Shown: piece after piece, positions 20,825-27,529 of the stretch
How positions within the stretch are numbered: the first letter of the stretch is position 1
How the letters are laid out: each line of letters opens with the position of its first letter
DNA from: Burkholderiales bacterium
GTDB taxonomy: Bacteria > Pseudomonadota > Gammaproteobacteria > Burkholderiales > Usitatibacteraceae
Assembly: GCA_017880705.1 (NCBI GenBank)
Contig: JADGRS010000004.1
Location: 1 to 27,529, forward strand
Reading direction: 5' to 3'
DNA length: 27,529 nucleotides
The notes under the pieces: model-generated
Databases searched by the model: none
What the model was told of the DNA's origin: nothing
The model's input: only the letters and a program-made list of their open reading frames with translations
Made by a program: the position numbers and the translations under genes

Positions 20825-21634
20825 ATGAAGAGACTCCTCCTTTCGATCGCTGCATTCCTGGTGAGCGCGAACGCGCTCGCGTTCGACCATGGCTACAAGG
20901 CGTGGGACGAGCTCCTGAAGAAGCACGTGAAGTACGTCCAGGACGCAAACGCGTCGCGCGTCGACTACACCGGCTTCGTGAAGGACCGCGCGCAGCTGAA
21001 GGCGGTCCTGGACGACTATTCGAAGGTCACGAGAAGCGAGTTCGACTCGTGGACCAAGCCGCAGCAGCAGGCCTTCCTCATCAACGCGTACAACGGATTC
21101 ACGGTGGAATTGATCCTCACGAAGTACCCCGACCTCAAGTCGATTCGCGATCTCGGCAGCTTCGTGAGCAAGCCGTGGAGCAAGAAGTTTTTCCGGCTCT
21201 TCGGCCAGGAGTCGTACCTCGACTTCATCGAGCACGAGATGCTTCGCAAGGAGGGCGTCTACGACGACCCCCGGGTTCACGTGGGCGTGGTGTGCGCATC
21301 GATCGGCTGCCCGATGCTGAGGAACGAGGCGTTCACCCCCGAGAAGCTCGATTCGCAGCTCGACGACGCCATGAAGCGCTTCCTCTCCGATCGCACCCGC
21401 AACCGCTACGACCCGCAGGCCCGGAAGCTCGAGATCTCGAAGATCTTCGACTGGTACGGCAAGGACTTCGAGAAGGGCCACAAGGGCTTTGCCTCGGTGA
21501 AAGGCGTCATGGCGCGCTACGCGGACCAGCTCGCCGACAAGCCCGAGGACCGCGCGTTGGTGAAGGCCGAGAAGGCCGACATCGCGTTCCTCGACTACGA
21601 CTGGTCGCTCAACGACGTGAAGTCTTCACAATGA
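20825..21634 (+). CDS. DUF547-domain exported protein
   Basis: A 269-residue protein with a Sec signal peptide (MKRLLLSIAAFLVSANALA, cleaved near Ala19), so predicted periplasmic. The body is a DUF547 domain (PF04784), shown by WTKPQQQAFLINAYNGFTVE, then VGVVCASIGCPMLRNEAF with two Cys flanking SIG, and ISKIFDWYGKDF. The conserved Cys and nearby His residues give this family a transglutaminase/peptidase-like look, but no activity is established that I know of. It starts 3 bases after the TVP38-flavoprotein stop and leads into the TIGR04283 gene after 28 bases. DUF547 genes commonly accompany TVP38 and TIGR04283/TIGR04282 genes in proteobacteria. Confidence 0.87.
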   Translation: MKRLLLSIAAFLVSANALAFDHGYKAWDELLKKHVKYVQDANASRVDYTGFVKDRAQLKAVLDDYSKVTRSEFDSWTKPQQQAFLINAYNGFTVELILTKYPDLKSIRDLGSFVSKPWSKKFFRLFGQESYLDFIEHEMLRKEGVYDDPRVHVGVVCASIGCPMLRNEAFTPEKLDSQLDDAMKRFLSDRTRNRYDPQARKLEISKIFDWYGKDFEKGHKGFASVKGVMARYADQLADKPEDRALVKAEKADIAFLDYDWSLNDVKSSQ

Positions 21635-21662
21635 AAGGGCCGGACTCCATTATTCTTGGGGG

Positions 21663-22370
21663 ATGAGCGAGTCCCTCCCCTTCGTTTCGGTGGTGGTTCC
21701 GGTCCTCGACGAGGCCGAAGGCATCGGCCGGGCCCTGGCGGGGCTGCAGGCGCTGCGCGACGCGGGCGGCGAGGTGATCGTCGTCGACGGCGGCAGCCGC
21801 GACGCGACTCGCGCGATCGCCTCGCCGCTGGCCGACCGCGTGATCGACGCTCCTCGCGGGCGCGCGCTGCAGATGAATGCGGGCGCCAGGGTCGCGCGGG
21901 GCGCGCTCCTCGTTTTCCTTCATGCCGACACGGTGCCGCCCGCCGGGGCGCTCGAAGGCCTCGGCGCGCGGCTCGAGGCCTCGGGGCGCTCCTGGGGGCG
22001 CTTCGACGTCTCCATCGACGCAGCCGATCCCTTGCTCGCGCTGGTGGCGCTCCTCATGAACGCGCGCTCGCGCTGGACCGGCGTCGCCACGGGCGACCAG
22101 GCGATCTTCGCGCGGCGCGACGCCTTCGAACGCGCCGGCGGCTTTCCGGAAATCCCGGTGATGGAAGACGTCGCGCTTTCGAAGATCCTGAAGCGCGCAT
22201 CGCCGCCGCTGTGCTTGCGCGATCGCGTGGTGACGTCGGGGCGGCGCTGGCAGAGGCGCGGAACGCTGCGCACCATCTTCCTCATGTGGCGCCTGCGCCT
22301 CGCCTACGCGCTCGGCGCGGACCCTCGCCACCTCGCACGCCGCTATGACGTCGAGCGAACCTCCTCCTGA
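21663..22370 (+). CDS. GT2-type glycosyltransferase, TIGR04283 (arsenosugar-cluster type)
   Basis: A 235-residue GT-A fold family 2 enzyme. It has SVVVPVLDEAEGI near the start, VDGGSRDAT (42-49) and FLHADT (His87-Ala88-Asp89), which takes the place of the DxD metal motif. GDQAIFARRDAF and MEDVALSKIL follow in the acceptor half. TIGR04283 enzymes are defined by co-occurrence with ArsS and TIGR04282, as here. ATG 21663 directly follows a run of G, and its 3' end overlaps the next gene by 26 bases, so the two should be made together. Donor and acceptor are unknown. Confidence 0.9.
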   Translation: MSESLPFVSVVVPVLDEAEGIGRALAGLQALRDAGGEVIVVDGGSRDATRAIASPLADRVIDAPRGRALQMNAGARVARGALLVFLHADTVPPAGALEGLGARLEASGRSWGRFDVSIDAADPLLALVALLMNARSRWTGVATGDQAIFARRDAFERAGGFPEIPVMEDVALSKILKRASPPLCLRDRVVTSGRRWQRRGTLRTIFLMWRLRLAYALGADPRHLARRYDVERTSS

Positions 22371-22992
22371 CGCGGTGCGCATCGCGGTGTTCGCGAAGGC
22401 GCCCGTCGCCGGCGCGGTGAAGACGCGCCTCGCCGCCATCCTCGGCCCCGACGGCGCCGCGGGATTGCATTCGGGCCTCGTGAGGCGCGCGCTTTCGGTC
22501 GCCGCCGATGCGCGCGTCGGCCCGGTCGAGCTGTGGTGCGCGCCGGACGAGACCCATCCTTTCTTCGAGCGCTGCTCGCGCGAGTTCGGCGTGGCGCTCG
22601 AGCGCCAGCACGGCGAGGATCTCGGGCAGCGCATGCGCAACGCGTTCGATTCGAGCCACGTCCGCGGCCAGGCGCTCATCGTCATCGGAGCCGACTGCCC
22701 CGCGCTCGACGCGGCGGCGCTGCAATCCGCCGCGGAGGCGCTGCGCACGCACGATGCGGTGATCGCGCCGGCGGAGGACGGCGGCTACGTCCTGCTGGGG
22801 CTCGCGCGGCCGGTGCCGGGTCTTTTCGAGGCGGTGACGTGGGGCGGGAGCGCGGTGATGGCGCAGACGCGGTCGCGACTCGCGCAATCCCGCGTTTCGT
22901 GGCGGGAGCTGGCGACCTTCTGGGACGTGGACCGTCCCGAGGACTACGCGCGCCTGCAGCAGTCGGGGCTGCTGCGCGAGGTCCTCTCGTGA
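22345..22992 (+). CDS. TIGR04282-family glycosyltransferase/nucleotidyltransferase-like protein (DUF2064)
   Basis: A 215-residue Rossmann-like protein. Signature segments: RIAVFAKAPVAGAVKTRLA (about 12-30), VIGADCPALD (the acidic metal site), APAEDGGYVLLGL, and WDVDRPEDY near the C-terminus. This is the TIGR04282 / DUF2064 family, related to MobA- and CofC-type nucleotidyltransferases, though named an arsenosugar glycosyltransferase because of gene neighbourhood. Nucleotide-sugar formation is therefore as likely as sugar transfer. It begins within the TIGR04283 gene and ends with a GTGA overlap into the DUF3047 gene. Confidence 0.9.
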   Translation: MTSSEPPPDAVRIAVFAKAPVAGAVKTRLAAILGPDGAAGLHSGLVRRALSVAADARVGPVELWCAPDETHPFFERCSREFGVALERQHGEDLGQRMRNAFDSSHVRGQALIVIGADCPALDAAALQSAAEALRTHDAVIAPAEDGGYVLLGLARPVPGLFEAVTWGGSAVMAQTRSRLAQSRVSWRELATFWDVDRPEDYARLQQSGLLREVLS

Positions 22993-23735
22993 GGGCGCGC
23001 GCGAGGCGCGCGTTCCTCGGGCTGGCGCCGCTCGCGCTGATTTCCTGCGCGCTCGCGATCGAGCCCGCGGCCATCACGCCGTTCTCGAGCGCGGCGCCGG
23101 GCGCGACGCTGCCTCCGGGATGGAGCCTTCTTCTCCTCCCGCGCCGCAAGGCGCCGGAGTTCACGCTGGTGCGCGACGAGGGCGTGACCGTCCTTCACGT
23201 GCATTCGCAAGCCGCGGTGGGCTCGGCGGCCTTTCGCCTCGAGGCCGATCCCCGCGCGCAAGGCCGGCTCACGTGGCGCTGGAAGATCGATCATCCTCTC
23301 GCCGCGGCCCACTTCGGCACGAAGCAAGGCGACGATTTCGCCGCACGCGTCTACGTCTCGTTCGACGTGCCGCATGAGTCGCTCCCATTCTCCGCGCGCG
23401 CGAAGATGACGCTCGCGAAGCTGGTCTACGGCGCCGACCTTCCCACGGCGGCGATCTGCTACGTCTGGGACAATCACCAGCCGGTCGGCGCCAGCGCGTG
23501 GAATCCCTATACCGACCGCCTGCGCATGGTGGTGCTGGAAAGCGGCAATGCGCGCGCGGGAGAATGGGTCGCCGAAAGCCGCGACGTCGAGGCCGATTTC
23601 CGCGGGGCGTTCGGCTCCTCCTGGAAAGGGCCCACGCCCGCGATCACCGGCGTCGCGGTCTCGTCGGACACGGATCAGACCCTCGAGTCGGTGAACGCCT
23701 GGTTCGGCGACTTGCGCCTCGAGGGGCATCCATGA
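22989..23735 (+). CDS. DUF3047 exported protein, possible lipoprotein
   Basis: A 248-residue protein. The start is the GTG overlapping the previous stop (GTGA), giving MRARARRAFLGLAPLALISC. The twin Arg, hydrophobic core and LISC lipobox suggest lipidation at Cys20, though cleavage after ALA is an alternative. The rest is DUF3047 (PF11249): LTWRWKIDHPL, GDDFAARVYVSFD, CYVWDNHQPVG, NPYTDRLRMVVLESG, and DTDQTLESVNAWFGDL at the C-terminus. The family looks like a beta-sandwich binding domain and has no known function that I can name. It overlaps the following flavoprotein gene by ATGA. Confidence 0.85.
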   Translation: MRARARRAFLGLAPLALISCALAIEPAAITPFSSAAPGATLPPGWSLLLLPRRKAPEFTLVRDEGVTVLHVHSQAAVGSAAFRLEADPRAQGRLTWRWKIDHPLAAAHFGTKQGDDFAARVYVSFDVPHESLPFSARAKMTLAKLVYGADLPTAAICYVWDNHQPVGASAWNPYTDRLRMVVLESGNARAGEWVAESRDVEADFRGAFGSSWKGPTPAITGVAVSSDTDQTLESVNAWFGDLRLEGHP

Positions 23736-24844
23736 AGCGCCTCGTGCTCCTGGGAGGAGGCCACGCGCACGTCGAGGTGCTGCGCAGCCTCGCGATCGAT
23801 CCGGGCGCGAGGCCCGAGGTGACGGTGGTGACTCCGTTTCCACGGCTCATCTATACGGGCATGGTTCCAGGGGTGATCGCGGGCCACTATCGCCTCGACG
23901 AGTGCGCGATCGGGATCGAGGCGCTCGCGCAGCGCGCCGGCGCGACTTTCGTGCAATCGCGCGGCTCGCTCGTGAACCCCGGGGCGCGCGACGTGATGTG
24001 CGCCGACGGCGGCGTCATTCCCTACGACGTGCTGTCGATCGACGTGGGGTCCCAGCCCGTGATCGGCGCGGCGCGCGGCGTCGCGCAACACGCCGTCGCG
24101 ATCCGCCCCCTCGAGAACCTGATGAAGGGCTGGGGCAGCGTGCTCGCGCGCACTCGCGCCGGAGGCGTGAGCTCCATCTCCATCGTGGGAGGCGGTGCGG
24201 CGGGCGTGGAGCTCGCCCTCGCGATGGACCATCGCCTGCGCGGCGAGCGCGGCGATGCCGCGCCGCACGTGCGCGTCATCACCGACACGCCGGTGCCGGT
24301 CGCGGAATTCTCGGAGGGCGCGCGGCGGCGGCTGCGCAGGCATCTCGCGAAACGCAACATCGGCATGCACGTCTCGAGCACGGTGGTCGAGGTCGGTCAC
24401 GACCACGTCCGCCTCGACACCGGGCTCGAGTTCGCGTCCGACGCCACGTTCTGGGCCGCGGGCGCGGGAGCGCAGCCGTGGATCCGCGAATCGGGGTTCG
24501 CGACCGACCCGCGCGGCTTCCTGCTCACCAACGATCGCCTGCAGTCGGTCACCTACCGCGAGGTGTTCGGCGCGGGCGATTGCGCGTCGCTGGAAGGAAT
24601 GCCGCTCGCGAAGGCGGGCGTCTTCGCCGTGCGCGCGGCGCCCCTCCTCGCGACCAATCTTCGCGCCGCGCTGGGCGGCGGCGAGCTCGCGCCGCTGCGC
24701 ACGGACCCGCGCTATCTCGCGCTCATTGCCACGGGCCCGCGCCACGCGGTCGGCACGTGGGGTGGGTTCGCATGGGAAGGCGATTGGGCGTGGTACTGGA
24801 AGGACCGCATCGATCGCAAGTTCGTGGAGCGCTACGCGCGGTAG
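23732..24844 (+). CDS. NADH-dehydrogenase-like flavoprotein of the SelD-N-terminal type (stand-alone)
   Basis: A 370-residue pyridine-nucleotide-disulfide oxidoreductase fold. It begins MKRLVLLGGGHAHVEVLRS, and has PFPRLIYTGMVPGVIAGHY, a second nucleotide motif SIVGGGAAGVELAL, and the FAD motif VFGAGDCASL. GGGHAH plus YTGMVPGVIAGHY is typical of TIGR03169, the flavoprotein domain found fused in front of selenide, water dikinase (SelD) in some bacteria and eukaryotes. Here it ends without a SelD domain. It lacks a redox-active CxxxxC pair. The ATG overlaps the DUF3047 stop and has GAGGGG 5 bases upstream. It is the last gene of the run that starts with arsS, before a long inverted repeat. Confidence 0.87.
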   Translation: MKRLVLLGGGHAHVEVLRSLAIDPGARPEVTVVTPFPRLIYTGMVPGVIAGHYRLDECAIGIEALAQRAGATFVQSRGSLVNPGARDVMCADGGVIPYDVLSIDVGSQPVIGAARGVAQHAVAIRPLENLMKGWGSVLARTRAGGVSSISIVGGGAAGVELALAMDHRLRGERGDAAPHVRVITDTPVPVAEFSEGARRRLRRHLAKRNIGMHVSSTVVEVGHDHVRLDTGLEFASDATFWAAGAGAQPWIRESGFATDPRGFLLTNDRLQSVTYREVFGAGDCASLEGMPLAKAGVFAVRAAPLLATNLRAALGGGELAPLRTDPRYLALIATGPRHAVGTWGGFAWEGDWAWYWKDRIDRKFVERYAR

Positions 24845-24850
24845 TTTTGC

Positions 24851-24970
24851 TGCCGAGCAATCCGGGGACCATTGCCGTTCCTCTCGACCCGGGGGACCTC
24901 GACCTTTCTACGGGGATTCCTCCCCCTCGAAAGGCCGCGCTCCCCCGGGTCGAGAGGAACGGCCTCGGCA
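24851..24970. repeat. Long nested inverted repeat between convergent genes (likely bidirectional terminator or REP-like element)
   Basis: A perfect 23-base inverted repeat pairs 24874-24896 with 24941-24963. Its 44-base loop holds a second stem, CCTTTC (24903-24908) with GAAAGG (24929-24934), and inside that GGGGA-TTCC-TCCCC (24912-24925). An outer stem TGCCGAG (24851-24857) / CTCGGCA (24964-24970) encloses everything. A further small hairpin, CCGCT / AGCGG, lies at 24984-25003. The element fills the gap between the flavoprotein gene (plus) and the CorB-like gene (minus), both of which read into it. No T-run follows on either strand, so if it ends transcription it does so without a classic U-tract. 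Confidence 0.85.
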
Positions 24971-25003
24971 TCGCTGCACGCAACCGCTCCTGTTTAGCAG
25001 CGG

Positions 25004-26299
25004 CTAGGCCGCCTTCCTCTCCACGGGCGCGGCGATCGTCGGCAGTATCCGCACCACCTTCACCATCCGGTTCTGCACCTGCAGGATCTCGACCGGGTGC
25101 TCGGCGACGATGAGGCTCGTGCCCGACTCCGGAATGTCCTCGAGCTGCTCGAGGAGAAGGCCATTGATGGTCTTCGGCCCATCGAGCGGGAAGGTGAAGC
25201 CCGCCTTGCGGTTCAGCACGCGCAGCGAGCACGTTCCGTCGGCGATCACGCTGCCGTCGCTCTCGATGTGGAAGAGGGCGGCGCTGCCGATCGCCTGGCT
25301 CGTGAACTCGCCGACGATCTCCTCGAGGATGTCCTTCATCGTGACCAGCCCGAGAATCTCGCCGTATTCGTCCACCACGAGGCCCATGTGGCGCTGGTTC
25401 TCCTGGAAATTGCTGAGCTGCGTGAGCAGCGCCGTCCCCTCGGGGACGTAGTAGGGCTCCCTCATGATGGCGCGCAGCCCCTCGACGTCGATCTGCTCGC
25501 GTCGCGTCGCGTTGACGACCTTGCGCACGTGCAGGATGCCGACCACGTTGTCGAGGCCGCCGCCCTCGGTCACGACGAGGCGCGTGTGGTGGGCGGTCGC
25601 GAGCGCGTTGCGGATCTGCTCGACGTCGTCCTTCAGGTCGAGGTGCTCGATCTGGCCGCGCGGCGTCATCGTGTCGTCGACCGTCATGTCCTCGAGCTCG
25701 AAGAGGTTGAGGAAGATCGACTGGTGCTTCTTCGGAATGAACTTGCCGCCCTCGAGCACGAGGGTGCGCAGCTCCGCCATGCTCAGATGCTGCTTGTCGG
25801 AGCTCCGGGGCCTGACGCGCAGGACGTTGAGGATCGCCTTCACGAAGACGTTCACGAACCACATCGGCCATCGCGTGAACTTGACGAGGGGCGCGAGCAC
25901 GTAGGCGGCGCCGAGCGCGAGGGGTTCGTTGTAGGTGGCGCCGATGACCTTCGGAAGGATCTCCGCGAACACCAGGATGAAGAATCCCGCCGAGAGCGTC
26001 GCCACCGCGAGGACGTAGTCGCCGGTGCCCAGCAGGCGCCGGCAGGTCTCGGCGACGAGGATCGTGATGGCGGCGTTGATGAGCGTGTTGCCCGCGAGGA
26101 TGAATGCCAGCAGCTCGTCGGTGCGGTCGAGGAGGGACCCGGCGAGACGCGCGCCGCGGCTACCTTCGCGGATGAGGTGCTTCAGGCGGTACCGGTTGAG
26201 CGCCATGAGGCACGTCTCCGACATCGCGAAGAACGCAGAGCAGGCGAGCAGCGTCGCGAGCGCGACGAAGAGCCAGCCGATGTCGATGTTGTCGGTCAC
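25004..26299 (-). CDS. yfjD: CorB/YfjD-type DUF21-CBS membrane transporter (HlyC/CorC/CNNM family)
   Basis: A 431-residue protein. The N-terminal DUF21 membrane domain (1 to about 185) has four hydrophobic segments including AFFAMSETCLMALNRYRL and ILAGNTLINAAITILV. Two CBS domains (about 205-330) follow, with TPRGQIEHLD and VVDEYGEILGLVTMKDILEEIVGEF. The C-terminal CorC_HlyC domain (about 345-425) has LNRKAGFTFPLDGPKTINGLLLEQL. The family (CNNM/CorB) handles Mg2+ export with nucleotide regulation through the CBS pair; older 'hemolysin' names are misleading. The start is GTG 26299, with weak ribosome-binding sequence, 15 bases after the YpjD-like stop. The order ffh, ypjD, yfjD is also found in E. 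coli, which supports the assignment. Confidence 0.93.
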   Translation of the reverse strand: MTDNIDIGWLFVALATLLACSAFFAMSETCLMALNRYRLKHLIREGSRGARLAGSLLDRTDELLAFILAGNTLINAAITILVAETCRRLLGTGDYVLAVATLSAGFFILVFAEILPKVIGATYNEPLALGAAYVLAPLVKFTRWPMWFVNVFVKAILNVLRVRPRSSDKQHLSMAELRTLVLEGGKFIPKKHQSIFLNLFELEDMTVDDTMTPRGQIEHLDLKDDVEQIRNALATAHHTRLVVTEGGGLDNVVGILHVRKVVNATRREQIDVEGLRAIMREPYYVPEGTALLTQLSNFQENQRHMGLVVDEYGEILGLVTMKDILEEIVGEFTSQAIGSAALFHIESDGSVIADGTCSLRVLNRKAGFTFPLDGPKTINGLLLEQLEDIPESGTSLIVAEHPVEILQVQNRMVKVVRILPTIAAPVERKAA

Positions 26300-26314
26300 G
26301 GCGAGGGGCGCGGG

Positions 26315-27145
26315 CTAGCCGCGCTGCAGCACGAGCTCGAGCACTACCTTGCTGCCGACGTAGGCGAGCAGGAGCGCCGTGAATCCGGCGAGCGTCCAGT
26401 GCACGGCGGTGCGGCCGCGCCATCCGCGGAAGTGGTGTCCCGCGAGGAGCCCGCCGAAGATGAACCACGAGATGATCGCGAAAACCGTCTTCTGCGAGAA
26501 CGTCAGCGGCTTGCCGAAGAGCTGCTCCGAGAAGAAGACGCCGCTCACCACGGTGAGCGTGAGGAGCACGAAGGCCGCGAGCAGGATGCGGAAGAGCAGC
26601 GCCTCCATCTCGAGCAGCGGCGGCAGGCGCCTCACGAAGGGCGGCAGCACGCCGCGATGCAGCCACTTCTCCTCGGCGAGCATCACCACCGCGTGCACGG
26701 TCGCGACGATGAAGAGGCTGTAGGCGAGCATCGCGATCGCGAAGTGCAGGGCGAAGAGCGGGTCCCCGCCGTAGGTGACCACGTGGCCCGACGTGACCAC
26801 CGCCTGCAGCAGCACCGCCGTGAACGCGATTGGCGACATGAGGCCGAGGATTCCCGTGAGGCCGCGATAGGCGAGGCCTCCCAGCCAGTAGATCATCACG
26901 GTGAGCCACACGAGCATCGACACCGCGTTGGCGACTCCCAGGTCGAGGCCGCCCGGGACGATCACGCGCCGATAGAGCAGCATCGCGTGCAGGACGAGCG
27001 CGACCGGCACCAGCACGTTCTCGAGCTGCAGGTCGGCGCGCGGCTCGGGTCCCGCCGCCACGACCGGGCGCGATGTGCGCCACGCAACGCCCGAGAGCAG
27101 GAGCCAGCAGGCGGCGGTGCTAAAATACAAAAGCAAATCAGGCAT
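26315..27145 (-). CDS. ypjD: YpjD/CcsA-like membrane protein (cytochrome c assembly family)
   Basis: A 276-residue protein with eight or so membrane helices, of the cytochrome c assembly / HemX-like family. Conserved histidines appear in VLHAMLLYRR, LFALHFAIAMLAYSLF and GLLAGHHFRGWRGRTAVHW, the last close to the C-terminus as in YpjD proteins. It lacks the tryptophan-rich WWD haem-handling loop of true CcsA/CcmC, so a direct part in cytochrome c maturation should not be assumed. I chose ATG 27145 (MPDLLLYFSTAACW), typical of the family; GTG 27172 would add nine polar residues. It is divergent from ffh and upstream of the CorB-like gene, with which E. coli YpjD has been linked. Confidence 0.88.
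   Translation of the reverse strand: MPDLLLYFSTAACWLLLSGVAWRTSRPVVAAGPEPRADLQLENVLVPVALVLHAMLLYRRVIVPGGLDLGVANAVSMLVWLTVMIYWLGGLAYRGLTGILGLMSPIAFTAVLLQAVVTSGHVVTYGGDPLFALHFAIAMLAYSLFIVATVHAVVMLAEEKWLHRGVLPPFVRRLPPLLEMEALLFRILLAAFVLLTLTVVSGVFFSEQLFGKPLTFSQKTVFAIISWFIFGGLLAGHHFRGWRGRTAVHWTLAGFTALLLAYVGSKVVLELVLQRG
27118..27126 (+). promoter_or_regulatory. Extended -10 promoter element for ffh
   Basis: TGCTAAAAT is an extended -10 (TGn followed by TAAAAT) and opens an AT-rich stretch in GC-rich surroundings. Transcription would begin near 27133, leaving a leader of about 57 bases before the ffh ATG. The -35 region shows no good match, as is common with extended -10 promoters. It lies inside the first codons of the divergent ypjD gene. 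Confidence 0.5.
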
Positions 27146-27189
27146 TTCGGTGCCGTTAACGCGATAGCTCACCAGTTTACCAATTCCCC

Positions 27190-27529
27190 ATGCTCGACGC
27201 CCTGACGCAACGCCTCTCCTCGGTCGTGAAGACCCTGCGCGGACACTCGCGCCTTACCGAGGACAACGTCCAGGAAATGCTGCGCGAGGTGCGCCTGGCG
27301 CTCCTCGACGCCGACGCGGGCGTGCCGGTGGTGAAGGACTTCATCGCCAAGGTGAAGGAGAAGTCGCTCGGCCAGGAAGTCGCCGGAAGCCTCACGCCGG
27401 GACAGGCGCTCGTCGGCATCGTCCACCAGGAGCTCACCGCGCTCATGGGCGGGGCGAGCGTTCCGCTCGACTTCGCGACCACGCCGCCGGCGATCATCCT
27501 CCTCGCCGGCCTGCAGGGATCGGGCAAGA
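27190..27529 (+). CDS. ffh: Signal recognition particle protein Ffh, N-terminal fragment
   Basis: The first 113 residues of the SRP GTPase, cut by the window edge. The N domain four-helix bundle (about 1-86) is clear: MLDALTQRLSSVVKTLRGHS, then LTEDNVQEMLREVRLALLDADAG, a strongly conserved Ffh segment. The G domain starts with PPAIILLAGLQGSGK, the P-loop, where the sequence stops. Ffh binds signal sequences as they leave the ribosome and, with 4.5S RNA and FtsY, delivers them to SecYEG. The start at ATG 27190 has no strong Shine-Dalgarno but gives the standard N-terminus. It is divergent from ypjD. Confidence 0.97.
   Translation, partial: MLDALTQRLSSVVKTLRGHSRLTEDNVQEMLREVRLALLDADAGVPVVKDFIAKVKEKSLGQEVAGSLTPGQALVGIVHQELTALMGGASVPLDFATTPPAIILLAGLQGSGK

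Noticed and set aside
17528..21481. Uninterrupted minus-strand reading frame of 1317 codons
   Set aside because: It is antisense to the phosphoesterase-like, patatin, TVP38-flavoprotein and DUF547 genes, all of which have clear motifs. The translation is Arg-, Glu- and His-rich with no domain; GC-rich codon bias suppresses stops in that frame.
25097..27205. Plus-strand 702-codon frame opposite yfjD and ypjD
   Set aside because: Composition is that of an antisense shadow; the opposite strand encodes two well-known conserved genes.
1..27529. CRISPR arrays, insertion sequences or prophage genes
   Set aside because: No regularly spaced direct repeats, transposase motifs or phage structural genes were found in either strand.

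Overview
The window looks like chromosomal DNA of a GC-rich betaproteobacterium, probably from or near Burkholderiales or Nitrosomonadales. The taxonomic clues are a Bug/TctC-type periplasmic receptor next to an AbrB permease, a gentisate pathway pair, a bacterial tryptophan 2,3-dioxygenase, and the ffh-ypjD-yfjD neighbourhood also known from E. coli. I see no insertion sequence, phage gene, CRISPR array or rRNA. Gene density is very high: no gap exceeds 300 bases, and the largest (24845-25003) is filled by a long inverted repeat.

Layout. 1-1178 (minus): an AbrB-family permease followed by the first codons of a Bug/TctC receptor cut by the window edge. 1238-1313 (plus): tRNA-Phe(GAA) with its own promoter. 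1336-2952 (minus): a GT-C membrane glycosyltransferase. 3031-5198 (plus): 3-hydroxybenzoate 6-hydroxylase and gentisate 1,2-dioxygenase. 5240-10196: a signalling block holding a STAS antagonist, a metallo-beta-lactamase-fold protein, a CHASE2-SpoIIE phosphatase, an OmpA-like lipoprotein and a FecR-domain secreted protein (both minus), and an RsbW-like ATPase. These supply the phosphatase, antagonist and kinase of a partner-switching regulator with envelope-located partners. 10201-15536 (minus): a tryptophan 2,3-dioxygenase that lacks an internal stretch, a CYTH-CHAD protein, a two-domain polyphosphate:AMP phosphotransferase and an MscS channel with a cyclic-nucleotide-binding domain. The CYTH-CHAD and phosphotransferase genes point to polyphosphate or triphosphate metabolism.

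15614-24844 (plus) is the most distinctive region: nine tightly packed genes that read as one operon. They encode an ArsS-like radical SAM enzyme, a degenerate metallophosphoesterase-like protein, a patatin phospholipase, a TVP38 membrane domain fused to a mercuric-reductase-like flavoprotein, a DUF547 protein, two glycosyltransferase-type enzymes of the TIGR04283 and TIGR04282 kind, a DUF3047 protein and a stand-alone SelD-N-terminal-type flavoprotein. I infer a metalloid-, sugar- and possibly lipid-modifying pathway. No arsM or selD is visible here.

25004-27529: a CorB/YfjD-type CBS membrane protein and a YpjD/CcsA-like membrane protein (minus), diverging from ffh (plus), which is cut by the right edge just after the start of its P-loop.
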